Assembly (NCBI GenBank): GCA_015680685.1
Contig: MNCI01025042.1
Span: forward strand, 943,305 to 1,007,304
Source: Gnetum montanum
Taxonomy: Eukaryota; Streptophyta; Gnetopsida; Gnetales; Gnetaceae
DNA length: 64,000 nucleotides
Reading direction: 5' to 3'
Below the pieces are notes generated by a model, which was given only the letters and a program-made list of their open reading frames with translations, made no database searches and had not been told where the DNA came from. The number at the start of each line of letters is the position of its first letter. Position 1 is the first letter of the stretch. Below are positions 22,015-32,620 of the stretch, piece after piece. Made by a program: the position numbers and the translations under genes.

Positions 22015-23200
22015 GCATACTAGGCATAGTAAGGCTTCAAGTATGAATGATTGGCTAGATTGGCAAATTCATTGTCATCATGGTTAGCAAGCTTGAATGA
22101 TCCTTTGTCATAGGCCTTAATGATCAAGAAATTCCCTTCCCAGTTGGCTAAGAATTTCTCCACAGGTTCAAAAATGGCCTTAAAGACTAGGTCCCCTTTC
22201 TTAATCGAGCATTGATGCTGATTGTGATGATGTTTCTACCATTGCTTTTCTTGGTATCACTCGATGTGATCAAGCATCTGCATGCACTCCTCATATATTA
22301 AATTGAGGTTCATAGTTCTCAACTCATCATTTTGAGCCTTGTTAATGAAGCTTGAGAGGATCACACAGACTAATGGAACCAGCAATTCAAGAGGCAAAAT
22401 TGCTTCAAACCCATCAACAAGACTATATGGCATCTTGCCTGTTGTTGTTCTGCATGTTTTGTAGTAGGCCCAAAGTCCATAAACTAATTATTTGTGCCAT
22501 CACCATTTGCTACTTGTGAGCATCTTCTTTTAAAGATTGACAATGACTTTGTTTGTGGCCTCTGCTTGGCCATTTTCCTATGGGTAATACAGCAATGAGA
22601 AGGAATATTTAATATTGAAGTGTTCACAGAAGGCCTTGGTTTTAGCATTGCTAAACTGTGGCTTGTTTTCCATTACGATGGTCATGGGTAAACTAAAGCA
22701 GGTTACTTTGTTGTCAAGCATAAATTTGCAAACCTACTGTGATGTTGTCTTTCTAATGGAAATAGCCTCAACCCAATTGGTAAAGTACTCAGTTGCAATT
22801 ATAATGAAGTTATGCCCTGTGGAGCACTTGGGCGTTATAGGTCCAATGATGTCCAAACCCCAACATTGGAATGGCCATGATCTACATTGTGTGTAGTTCA
22901 ATTGGTGGCACATGCATTAAGTTGCCATGCCATTGATAAGTATCACATGTTTTGATGTTGGAGATGCAATTGCACTCCATGTACAGCTAGTAATAGCCTA
23001 AGCATCAAATTTTTTCTACCATTGCTCTATGTGCTATGTGCCTTTCGCATAGTCCCTCGTGGACCTATTCAACAATCATTTGCACTTCATTGTCACTCAT
23101 GCAAGTTAACAATATGTCATTGCAAGATCTATGACATAGGGTGCTATCACCTATGATGATGTATTATCATGATCATTTATGCACTACATCTTTTTGGATA
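22015..23200 (-). pseudogene. B integrase pseudogene
   Basis: On the minus strand a zinc-binding region lies near 23000-22940. The core begins CWGLDIIGPITPK (about 22866), then GHNFIIIATEYFTNWVEAI. The second catalytic block reads VMENKPQFSN (Asp replaced by Glu) and the third ENGQAEATNKVI (about 22580), with its Glu kept. The C-terminal domain ends NHSYLKPYYA near 22023, the usual end of Tat integrases. One frameshift lies between about 22850 and 22583, and another frame change comes before 22052. It would have inserted the cDNA copy into the genome. It is inactive. Confidence 0.82.
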
Positions 23201-23379
23201 GTTGTTAGATGTTGTGGAGGTTAACCCTACTAAAGATACACCTTGATGTCATAATACCATTCTACTATGTGGGTCATGCTAACTATGGCTATGGATGCAA
23301 TATCAATGGTTTGCATGATAGGCATAGTGTAATCCACCATCAAGGTGGGCAATGCATGAAACATGTCAAGTGTAATGCT

Positions 23380-24300
23380 TAAGGCTAGTGTTGCTAAGGT
23401 ATCGGCTATGGCATTTTCATTCCTAGGGATATATTGAACATTATTGGTTGCAAACTATTTAAGCAAGCACTTCCCTAGGTCACAATAAGGTTTTAAATGT
23501 TGGGCATTATAGGTGTAAACCTTGGTTACTTGGTTAATCATGAATTGTAAGTCACCTTGGATTGCTATGCTTTGGATTCCTAGGTTGCGAGCTGCTAGGA
23601 TACCTCTGAGAAGACCTTCATACTCTGTCATGTTGTTAGTAAAATGGAATGCAAAATGATACACAAAGGGTCAGATCTCTTCAGAGGAAAATGTGATAAT
23701 AGCAATGGTGTTACCCCCTTGAGAAGTTAAAGCACCATCAAAGTGTAGGAGTGCCTCAAAGTTGTCAAGAACTTGGTTGATGCTACTAACATGCTCATCC
23801 AATAATTCCAAATCTATTATTACTTGATCATCAATGGGTGAAGACGTGAGTTGTGGGTCTATGGCTTAACCTTTGGTTGAGGATTTTGCAACATAATGTA
23901 GGTCAAACTCCATTGTTATCACTTTCCATCATGCAATGCAACTACTCTCATAGATATTCATTGTAATCACTCAAAGTACATTACTCTTGCAGATGATGTT
24001 GACTTGACTGTTGAAGAGATAGTGCCTCCACTTCTTAAGTGTAAAGACCAAGGTAAGGTAATTCTTTTCCACATCATTATATTTTGCTTTATGGGAAACT
24101 AATGTGAGGCTTAAGTAGTATACTGAGATCTCTGTGTCATCATCTTGCTTTTGACAAAGCATAGAGGTGATGGAAATGTTAGAAGTAGCAAGGTAGATGT
24201 AGAAGGGTTTATCCCCTTGGAGAGGATAGACCATTGGAAGTTGAGCTAGTTCCTATTTAAAGTTGTCAAATGCATGTTGGCATTGAGCTATCCACTCAAA
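23380..24300 (-). pseudogene. B RNase H plus second (archaeal-type) RNase H
   Basis: First RNase H: FYIYLATSNISITSML, ISVYYLSLTLVSHKAKYNDV and EKNYLTLVFTLKKWRHYLF (24234-23971). The second RNase H begins near LHFDGALTSQGGNT (about 23750) and continues YHFAFHFTNNMTEYEGLL, RGILAARNLGIQSIAIQGD, QFMINQVT, and NENAIADTLATLALS. The D/E/D pattern of a second RNase H after the first is the mark of the Tat lineage. All of it lies in the same frame as RT, broken only by stops. Confidence 0.82.
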
Positions 24301-25500
24301 GTGGACTCCTTTTTTGAGGAGATGTTTCATTGGCTACAACTTATCAGTCAATCATGTGATAAACTTCCAAATAAATTACAATCTATGTTGTAACCCTTGT
24401 AGCTACTTAAGGTTAGCTGGTGGTTCTAAGTTGATTATGGACTTAACCTTATTGGGATCTATGTGTATGCCTACTTTGGATACTATGAAACTAAGCATCT
24501 GGCCCATCTTAACACCAAAAACACATTTTTTGGGGTTTAACTTAAGTTTGTGTTTTAAGAAATGTTTAAGTACTAAGTAAAGGTCATCTACATGGTTGTG
24601 TACTGCTTTGGAATCAACTATTATGTCGTCAATGTAATCATTGAACAAACCTAATATGTAATCACTAAAAATGTAAGTCATGATGCTTTGGTCAGTTGCT
24701 CCTATGTTCTTAAGTCCAAAAGGCATCATGGTGTATCAGAACATACCCCAAGGAATCATAAAGATTGTGTTGAGCTGGTGCTCTAGGTTGATCTAAATCT
24801 GGTTGTAACCCAAGAACCTGTCCATGAAGGATAATAAGGGATGACCATCTATAGTATCAACTAATTAATCAATACTAGGCAAAGGCAAATCATCTTTCAT
24901 GGTCACCTTGTTTAGGTCCTAGAAGTCTATGTAGATGCGTATACTTCCATTTTTCTTGGCCACAACCACAATGTTGGAGATCCAATCTGTGTAGTCAATA
25001 GCTCGAATGAAACCAACTTTATAGAGCTTGGTGATTTCATCATAGACCAGAAATGCCACCTCAGGCCTAACCTTATGCACTTTCTGCTTAACTAGCTTAA
25101 TGCTAGGATCAAGGATGATGTTATGTTGCACTACACAAGGAACTAGGCATGGCATGTCTTCGTAACACCATGCAAATGCTTTAATGTTATCGTTAAGCAC
25201 ATTAGCAATGTTTTGGGCATGTTGAGGCTCTAACATAGAGCTAAGTTTAAATCATTTTGCCTCAACACTGGGTGTAGCTATAGGGGTTTCAATGAGAGGA
25301 TCCTCAAAAATGTCACCTACCTCTAGATCTAGGGCCTTAACTAGGTGATTTGGCCAATCTAGCAGTGCCTCTATAGATGTTATGTATTCATCGTAGGCTA
25401 TGGGCTCAAGTTCTAGGTATTGTGGATCAATGCATTGCATAAGATCACCATGGGACCCAATGAGGACCAAAGGTGAGTGAATATGCTTGTATGTAGTCAT
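24300..25500 (-). pseudogene. B reverse transcriptase pseudogene with N-terminal extension
   Basis: The N-terminal extension (25500-25252, GSHGDLMQCIDPQYLELEP...EALLDWPNHLVKALDLEVGD) is shared with A at 52298-52555. Then come LNDNIKAFAWCYEDMP, KLYKVGFIRAIDYTDWISN, VVVAKKNGSIRIYIDF, DDLPLPSID and FGLKNIGATDQSIM. The catalytic NDYIDDIIVDSK (about 24640) keeps both Asp. The frame from 25500 is the same through RNase H and into integrase, nearly 2.7 kb, interrupted only by stops, most of them at codons expected to be Gln or Trp. Confidence 0.85.
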
Positions 25501-25639
25501 GTTGTATTCCTATGAAAGTCCTACAAAAATAATCAGAAAAATGTCAAGTTGCACCTGTCTTAATAAAGTCAATATGCACAAATAGAAGAAAAGAAATGTA
25601 ATAAAATTTTGTCTAAGTATGCACATTTAAAGAAAGTAA

Positions 25640-25760
25640 GTGCATTTGTGCTAGTTTTAGTCCTCGGTAAGCCATGAGTGCTAGTTTAAGGTCTTAGTAG
25701 ACTATGGGATGCTAGTTTAAGATCTTAGCAGATCATGAATGTGCTAGATGTGTTGTTTCA
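25640..25760 (-). repeat. B pre-RT spacer repeats
   Basis: Three units of CTAGTTTAAGGTCTTAGTAGACTATG (plus strand). They face the identical class of repeat upstream of RT in A (51940-52010). Confidence 0.75.
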
Positions 25761-27970
25761 AGCAAGGCTTGCAATGTGTGGATAGGTGACATTGGCCTTG
25801 GTGTTCACTGGGTAGTGAGAAAAATTAAAAAAATTTCTAAGTCACTAGACTGTGACAAAAAGTTAAAAAAATTTCTGTCTTGGTGACTATGCTCTCACCC
25901 AACTACACTCCCACCCAACTACATTCTCCACTACACAAATAGTGTTGAGCATAGTCTTAAGGTTGGTAAATCATTAAGTGATCCATGAGGGGCTATAAAA
26001 TCATGTTTTACCATGGGTAACTTAGTCATTTTCAAAGTTTCCAGATGTGAAGTTTCAAAACATAAACTTGCTATTGGAGCATGCTACTTGTGAAGAGAGT
26101 GTAGTTGCTACCAAGAATACATACCAAAGTGGACGCCTACACCCTAGATTAGCAAATGTGGACAAGGAAAAGTGAGCACTGGGCTACCTACCACGAGCAC
26201 ACATGAAAGAATCAAGGATGCCACCATCTGCTAGGTACCTCAACTACACTCTTTCCCTTTTGGTCATTATTTTTTTGTTTTGTTTACTACACTTGGGGGT
26301 TTTGGGAGGGGACATTGGCAGTGCCCTACCATGTTAAGAATCATCATTGCTGTGACCATTTTGGCCACCACAGCTAGAGAAGGTGTGTGCATTGGTGTAA
26401 GTATCTTGCTTCATTTTCTATGGCATGATGAGGGTTTTGTTATTATGTGCATGGGTGAGTTCAAGGGTGCAGCAATCTTGGCTACAACTGGTTTCTTTCA
26501 CGAAGAGGATTTTATGGAGGCCGTGGTAGCTACGGCAAAAAACACAGCTACTAATGAGGGGGTTGTAGGCTTTTGTAAGGGCCACACGTGGGGTTTCTGA
26601 GCCAACGTAAGGCTTGTTTTTTGTAGGGTTTCTTCTAGGGTATGTAGGGTTTCTACAATTTTTTCTATATTTTAGTAAATGACACATCAAGGGCCATAGG
26701 GGGCTATGGGATTGTGGACCCCAAGGCTTTGTACAAGTGCCTCACAACGTGATCAAGTAGCTGGAGTTGTCGTAGTGGTTTTGGCAGCAGTGGGAGGGTC
26801 ATTACAAGGGTTAAAAATTTTATCTTTGGAATTTTTTCTTCACACGAGGTAGGGACAAGGGCATCAGTGGTAGCCGAGGATGGCCCACCATCAGGCAAGG
26901 GCATAGTAGGGGTTTACTCTACAATTTTTTTATCATCATTATTATTTTTTATTTTCTAATAACAAAGGCATGGGTGACAGCTAGTTATGTTTGGGGAACC
27001 ATAGGGGTCATGGGGGCACCGCACCCTATAACATGGTTGTGTGGCTACAGGGGCCACAAGGGGAGGATTGGTGCCAATGGCACATTTCTACATTCTCCAT
27101 TTTCTGCATGGCATAGGGTTGTGGCCATACCTGCAGCCATGGGGACTACAACCATGGTTAGCATTTGGCACTCAGGGCATGATAAAAGTGATTAGTAAAG
27201 ATGGTGCACAGCACCGTGGGAAGGCACAGTGCATGGGGGGGGGAGCATTGGGGTGATGGCCAAAACTCAGTTCTCACTAGCCACAGCCAGGACTATGCTC
27301 CCATCTTGAAGAAGTAGTTGATGTCAAGTGTTTATGAAAATGGTGTCTACCCAATAGTTAGTGTTTTTTTGTCAAGGAATTAGAATATTTTTGCAACCTG
27401 GGACTATGCTCCCCAATTTTTTGGAGCATAGTTAGGGTGATCAAGAGTTAGAAAAATTTGTTATTTCTAGGCTACGCTCCCTACTAAGGTAGCCCAGAGT
27501 TAGAAAAAATTTGCTACTTTCCAAACTACGCTATCCAAAGTTAGAAAATTTTTGGAAAATTCGTGTAAATCATTCATAATGCTAAATTTGCAAAAAAAAT
27601 CTAAAACAATGTCAATGATGCCAAACTTGCGGGTTGATTGTAACCATGCTAAACATGCTAAAACATGAAAATGATGATGTCAAATTTCTAAGACATGCAA
27701 ACTACAATAATGCTAAATGTGTAAGTAGATGTGAAACGACACACTAATCCTATGCAAAACATGGTATACCCCAGTGAGTACCAGGCACATCAAATGTATT
27801 TGTTGACATCCTATACCTATAGGGCCCCTAGGGACCTTACATTATTTTTTTTGCTAACCTATGCTATGTTATGATAATCTTGCTAAGTTTAAGTGTTAAT
27901 ATATTTTTGTCAAAATTTGCATTCAATTGTATGTATACTAACACTTTGTTTGTTGCTTTTGTGATTATAG
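25761..27970 (+). promoter_or_regulatory. DNA upstream of the B antisense gene, with LTR-like palindromes
   Basis: Seen from the antisense gene, this is its 5' flank. It contains ACTATGCT/AGCATAGT words at about 25885-25960 and 27290-27560, for example GACTATGCTCCCCAATTTTTTGGAGCATAGTT (27411-27442), the same type as in B's own LTRs. ORFs at 26280-26600, 26974-27256 and on the opposite strand have no recognised domain. The last 150 bases end in TTTTGTGATTATAG, a good splice acceptor, so an unseen first exon probably lies here. Confidence 0.45.
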
Positions 27971-30900
27971 GGTGCTACTAAAGCCCATCCTAGTTGTCAT
28001 GGAGCTTGTGTGCATTCTCTGTTGCATGAAAGAGCATGCTCCCAACATGCCTACACCAAATATGCAAGTAGGTCATTAGGTAGTGTGGTCCTAGCCAAGG
28101 GCACATGAGTTTCTAGAATTTCTACTACAATACTTTAATATGATTATGTGGTCACACTTAGCGGTAGAGGCTACTAGCACCATCATAAAGACATTGTTGC
28201 CTTGGAATAACTAGGACATTCTGAGGTTTGTATCTAATGAGACCACTACTAGTGATGATGGAGCAGGTGGTTTGGGTAGAGGTCCTAAGGGTGCTCGACC
28301 CTTATCCAAAATGTGACAGATGGCAAGGTTCAATTGCTACAATAAGAGCAACACCCTCTTTGTTACTCTTCAAGTGCACACTTTCTTCTAAAACCCACCT
28401 AGAATGGTATACTTCATTAAAGGGTAAGTGCTCTTATGATTTTTATAGTGTGTTCTTTGCTATTAGCTCATGATAAGTTTGCTAACTGCTCGTGCTTATT
28501 GCAAGATTTAGAGTTAACAGAAATGGCTTACATGATGAGATGGATGCTCTAGCCTTAACTTGGACTACCTTAGAGGTATTCTCATTAAACACAAACATTT
28601 GAGAAGCTATGCTAGAGTAGGTGGGATCTAATCTAGATGCCTACCCCACTTAGTACCTAGGGGCATCCGAGCGATGCAAGACCCAAGGCTAGCTAGATGA
28701 GGAGTGGACTACTGGTGTGCTCAACATCAAGGAGATGCTTGCACCATAATCCCCATCCCACACACTATTTATACTATGTAAGCATTTACTGTTTGAATCT
28801 TTTACTTGCTCACATGCTTGTTGATTTACCCTTGCATGATGTTAACGTTGTTTTTTCCTTCATTGCAATGGTAGTTGCTTCAGGTGAGGTGACGATGGTC
28901 ACCGCGGGCCACACTGAGGCCACCCTCATCATGAAATATATGATGTGGAGAGCATTGGTTGTGCCACCAATCCTCAGAGGCACAAACCAGTAAGCTCACA
29001 CGTGCTACGTTGATGGACTTATTCTTGGCCCTTAGCTGAAGCATTCTAATGGTTGAAATGATCACGATAATAGACTCTTTCAATAGCAATGTCTACCATT
29101 TTGTCACCTAGGTACATGGTATGAGGATAGTTTTGGACCTCAGCGAGGCCTTTTTTATCAATCTCTTTCGTCTTCCCACTGATGGCCCATTTATCATTGA
29201 CAAGGCCAATAAGGAGGTGGACCACAAAGGAGAGATCAAGAATTGGTTGTGGGCCACTCACTCTCATAAGGGCATCTCAATTAAAGACATGCTCGTGCCT
29301 AAGGTTTGAGAGCTTTATCCTCTTTTCCATGCATGTGCCTTCTTGAAGTTGCTCTCCTAAGGAAAAATCCTTGGAGTTGAGTAAGCATAGGTGATGAAGG
29401 AGATACTACAGGAGGGAATGAGGTTCAACTAGGCCTCCTACATCACCACTATTTTACATGCAGACATCACCAAGCTATGCTTCAACCTTCAAGCGAGGTG
29501 TCATGTACACTTTATGTTCTTTGCAGGGTATCTGGAAAGGTTTGTGGAGCTCTTGGTAGTTCTTAATGGTAGGCGATGGGTCGTAGAAGAATGTGAGCAG
29601 CTATTAAAGCCTTGGGTTAATCATATGTTCATGACCACTCACACACAGGACCCCCTAAAGGGGATCAAGGAGTCATATTTAGTAACAAGTAAAGGTCTCT
29701 TGGGGTGATCACACTATTCACATGATAACTCAAGTGAGGGCCCCCCAATTGGCATTGGGGATGTGAATAAGGCCAACTACTACATTGCAGAGATGGTGGG
29801 ACTATCCAAGGTCAAGAATCCCATAGAGGAGGCTACTCCTGAGGTTGAAAAGGCAAGTGGTAATAAAATCTACCTCAAGCTTCATAGCTTACACATAGAG
29901 GTCGCAAGTTAGTTTATGTACTTTTATTAGATGCATCCATTTTTTTTGTATTTTTCATGTTTATACTTTTATGTTTTTTGCTATGTTACATTAATGTGCT
30001 AATGTGTACTAACATGTGCTAACGTGCTATTTTTTGTGAATTGTCTAAATTAGGAGAGAGGGATACTGGATTAGTGGCAAAAGTGGCCCCTCCTTAAGTT
30101 GAGGAGGGGGAAGCACATGGGGAGAAGCTGCGTGAGTCCATGGAGACCCTTCAACAATTGGAGGAGGGGCTATTCCACCCCAATGGAGGTGATTTTGATA
30201 GCCTCTTTAACAATGTGCAGCTGGGTGACCCACCTGCTCTCACATCCAAGGGCTTGCTCGGTAAGTCCCTTAGATTACCATCTATTATTACTCTTCTACT
30301 CTAGGATCTTTGGCTATTTGATTATATGTTGATTGCATTATTGTGCTACAACCTCAGATGTGCCTAGCAATTGTTCAATGATGGAAGCACGTGCATGAGC
30401 TTTAGAAGACAGTGATGAGCTAGGACACAAAGATCAAGGATATTCAGTCTTGGTATGACTTTCTAGTAGCTTAGTCGTAGTGAGACAGTACATGGTGAAC
30501 ATAAAAGATAAACTATACCAAGTACTAGTCAACCATCTGAGGTAAAAATGAGGCCACCCAAGAGATTATCGAGCAGTGGCTATAGATGGATCTACTCACC
30601 CAAATGAACCAGAACTAGAAAAACTATAGCACTAAGGTGTACAACTAGAGATAGACCCAAAAGAACCACAAGCACCACTATAAGTGTGAGTAAGATGTGT
30701 ACCTTAAGTGGTACAAGGAGGAATCCATCGAATGCCACTACCTTGAGATGTTCCTTGAGGCAACTAGTGGGAGATGGGCCTACAAGTTGTTTGCTCAGCA
30801 TACCATGGTGAGCGGCTCTCCATAGAGGTAAATTGTCACACCCTGATGAGAGGCTGCATCTACTACATTTTCCATGGAGCCACCCACCTAGACCACTGTG

Positions 30901-31213
30901 GACAAAGGCAAGACCCTTGCATAGATTCAATTTGGCTAGGAGGATTGGACATGGCTACTAGAGGCCAAGATCCTCCAATGCCTGGAGGAGGGCCTTGATA
31001 GTTTCCCTTTAGACATGATTGATGTGGGACCCTCTCAGGTTAGTTTTTTATTTATTTTTATGCTTTTTTATGTTATTTTGTATATTGTACATTTTCTTAA
31101 TAATTTTTTGTTTTGTTGTTGTGTAGTAGTAGTAGGCATTAGGTGATGTTGTAGGCCCTAGTGGTGTGGTAGAGAAAGAAGGAGCTCTACCTCCACCTAG
31201 TACCACTAGTTGA
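27971..31213 (+). pseudogene. Antisense six-exon gene of B (FCP1/NIF-like N-terminal domain)
   Basis: Proposed exons: 27971-28423, 28506-28777, 28875-29907, 30054-30260, 30358-31038 and 31136-31213, with GT-AG introns of 82-146 bp rich in T. Exon 1 reads KPILVVMELVCILCC, AHEFLEFLLQYFNMIMWS and YNKSNTLF...NPP, like FCP1/NLI-interacting-factor HAD phosphatases. The catalytic DxDx and the later DDSPYK-type box are not conserved. Exon 3 reads VIVLDLSEAFFINLFRLPTDG-like text and FFAGYLERFVELLVV. Exon 5 has DVYLKWYKEE and KILQCLEEGLDSFPLDM. The stop is TGA 31211-31213. Each exon aligns with one in A. Many in-frame stops are present. The function of exons 2-6 is unknown. Confidence 0.75.
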
Positions 31214-31384
31214 GCATGTTCTGATGTAGCCTTACTATTGGACATTTCTGAATGTTTGCATATTTTTTTTATTATGATGTTGATGCTCATGCTATGTACT
31301 ATCATTGATGCAAGATGGCATGTTATGAATGTGTTTACTATATTGTGTGTATGGTAGTAATGTGATGAATTGATGTGACTAGGC

Positions 31385-31550
31385 CATTGCAAGCCCCTTC
31401 CCAGTTTAAGGCCACGGTGGGAGCACCAATGCTAGTTTAAGGTCATTTCAAGTTGCGAATTGCTAGTTTACGGCCATGACAGACCGCAAGTTGTCAATTT
31501 AAGGCCATGATGGGCCACGATGGTAGCTTTAGACCATTCTGGGCCTAGTA
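31385..31550 (-). repeat. B post-protease spacer repeats
   Basis: Five units of the type GCTAGTTTAAGGCCATGACAGRCC lie between the antisense gene's 3' end and protease. Bases 31214-31384 and 31551-31807 hold only AT-rich non-coding DNA and short repeats such as AAATGCAAACAA. Confidence 0.72.
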
Positions 31551-31807
31551 TGTTGCTATATATTTTTTGTAATTTTATGCTTTTTTGATTTCTATGTGTT
31601 TTGATGTTTTTTATGCATAAGCTAATAACTACTAAGGAGTAAACTAAATAAGCATATGCATAAACTAAGTGAAAATGCACAAACAAAGAAAAAAAATGCA
31701 AACAATGCAAAATGCAAACAACCAAGCAAAACATGAATGTGAAAACAAGTGCAAGCAAGCAAGGTATGCAGAGGTTAGGGGTAGGTAGGCACCTAGCACA
31801 TGTTGGA

Positions 31808-32620
31808 CTAAGGGGATGCCTTAGTCACACAGTTTCTTCCTAACCTAGTGTGGGTTAGGGGCATGTAGGGCCTGGATAGTACTATGTGATACTCACCTTG
31901 ACCTTCATCAACTATGTCAAAGGGAAGTTCTGTCCACAGAGCATCCTCTGGGAGGTCATTGGCTTCTTTTGGCTTCTCAAGTTGGTCTACCTCACATGTT
32001 TCACCCTTTCCCTTCACAAGAGATGCATCATCAGGGAACTCCACCTCTAACCCTTGTTTTGTGTCTATGTTGTTGATGGCCAAGGGGGGTTGCGTTGTTA
32101 CCATAAATGACAACCTCACCACCTTTGTACGAAAGGTAAATCTCTTCGTGGATTGGGGAGGACACAACCTGTAGTTGGGCTAGCCAAGGCCTACCCAAGA
32201 TTAGGTTGAAACACAACATCTCCTCAATGATTATGAACTCTATACTGGTCGAGAATTTCTCCCCTACCATGAAGGCTATCGTGACCATTCCCCTAATGAT
32301 AATGCATGACCCATTGAAGGTCTTGAGGCACATTGTCTTCATGGGTTTAATCTACTCAGTAAGACCTAGCTTGTCAGTAATTGTGTATGGGATGATGTTT
32401 TTTGTCACCCCATCATCAACATGCACCCTTGAAATTTTTCATTGCTCCACCTGGATGGTTATAAACATAGGAGTAGTGATGACTTGATCCTTCTCATGGT
32501 CAACCTTGATCACCTTGTTGTGGAATGCAAGGGGTGTTGAACTAGATTCCTAAAATGTAGGAGGCATCATCACAACATGGATGGATTGTTCATCTACTAG
32601 GATGTCCTCTACAATAGGAA
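31808..32620 (-). pseudogene. B protease pseudogene
   Basis: On the minus strand VHVDDGVTKNIIPYTITDK (about 32436-32380) is the active-site block of a Tat-type aspartic protease. KTFNGSCIIIRGMVTIAFMV and NLILGRPWLAQLQVV follow. A new frame then gives a tail ending LPFDIVDEGQGEYHIVLS and a stop at 31810. E and A carry the same blocks (VHVDDGEAMNVVP; LILDRPWLAQLQAI). The catalytic Asp is kept. Frame changes and stops show it is dead. Confidence 0.78.

Noticed and set aside
26280-26600. Plus-strand ORF of 106 codons in B
   Set aside because: It has no recognised domain and no partner in A. It lies upstream of the antisense gene and could be a leader exon, but nothing supports this.
28228-29708. 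First read as fragments of a host gene inside B
   Set aside because: The same exons occur in A at the same position relative to protease and RT, so they belong to the element family and not to a chance host insertion.
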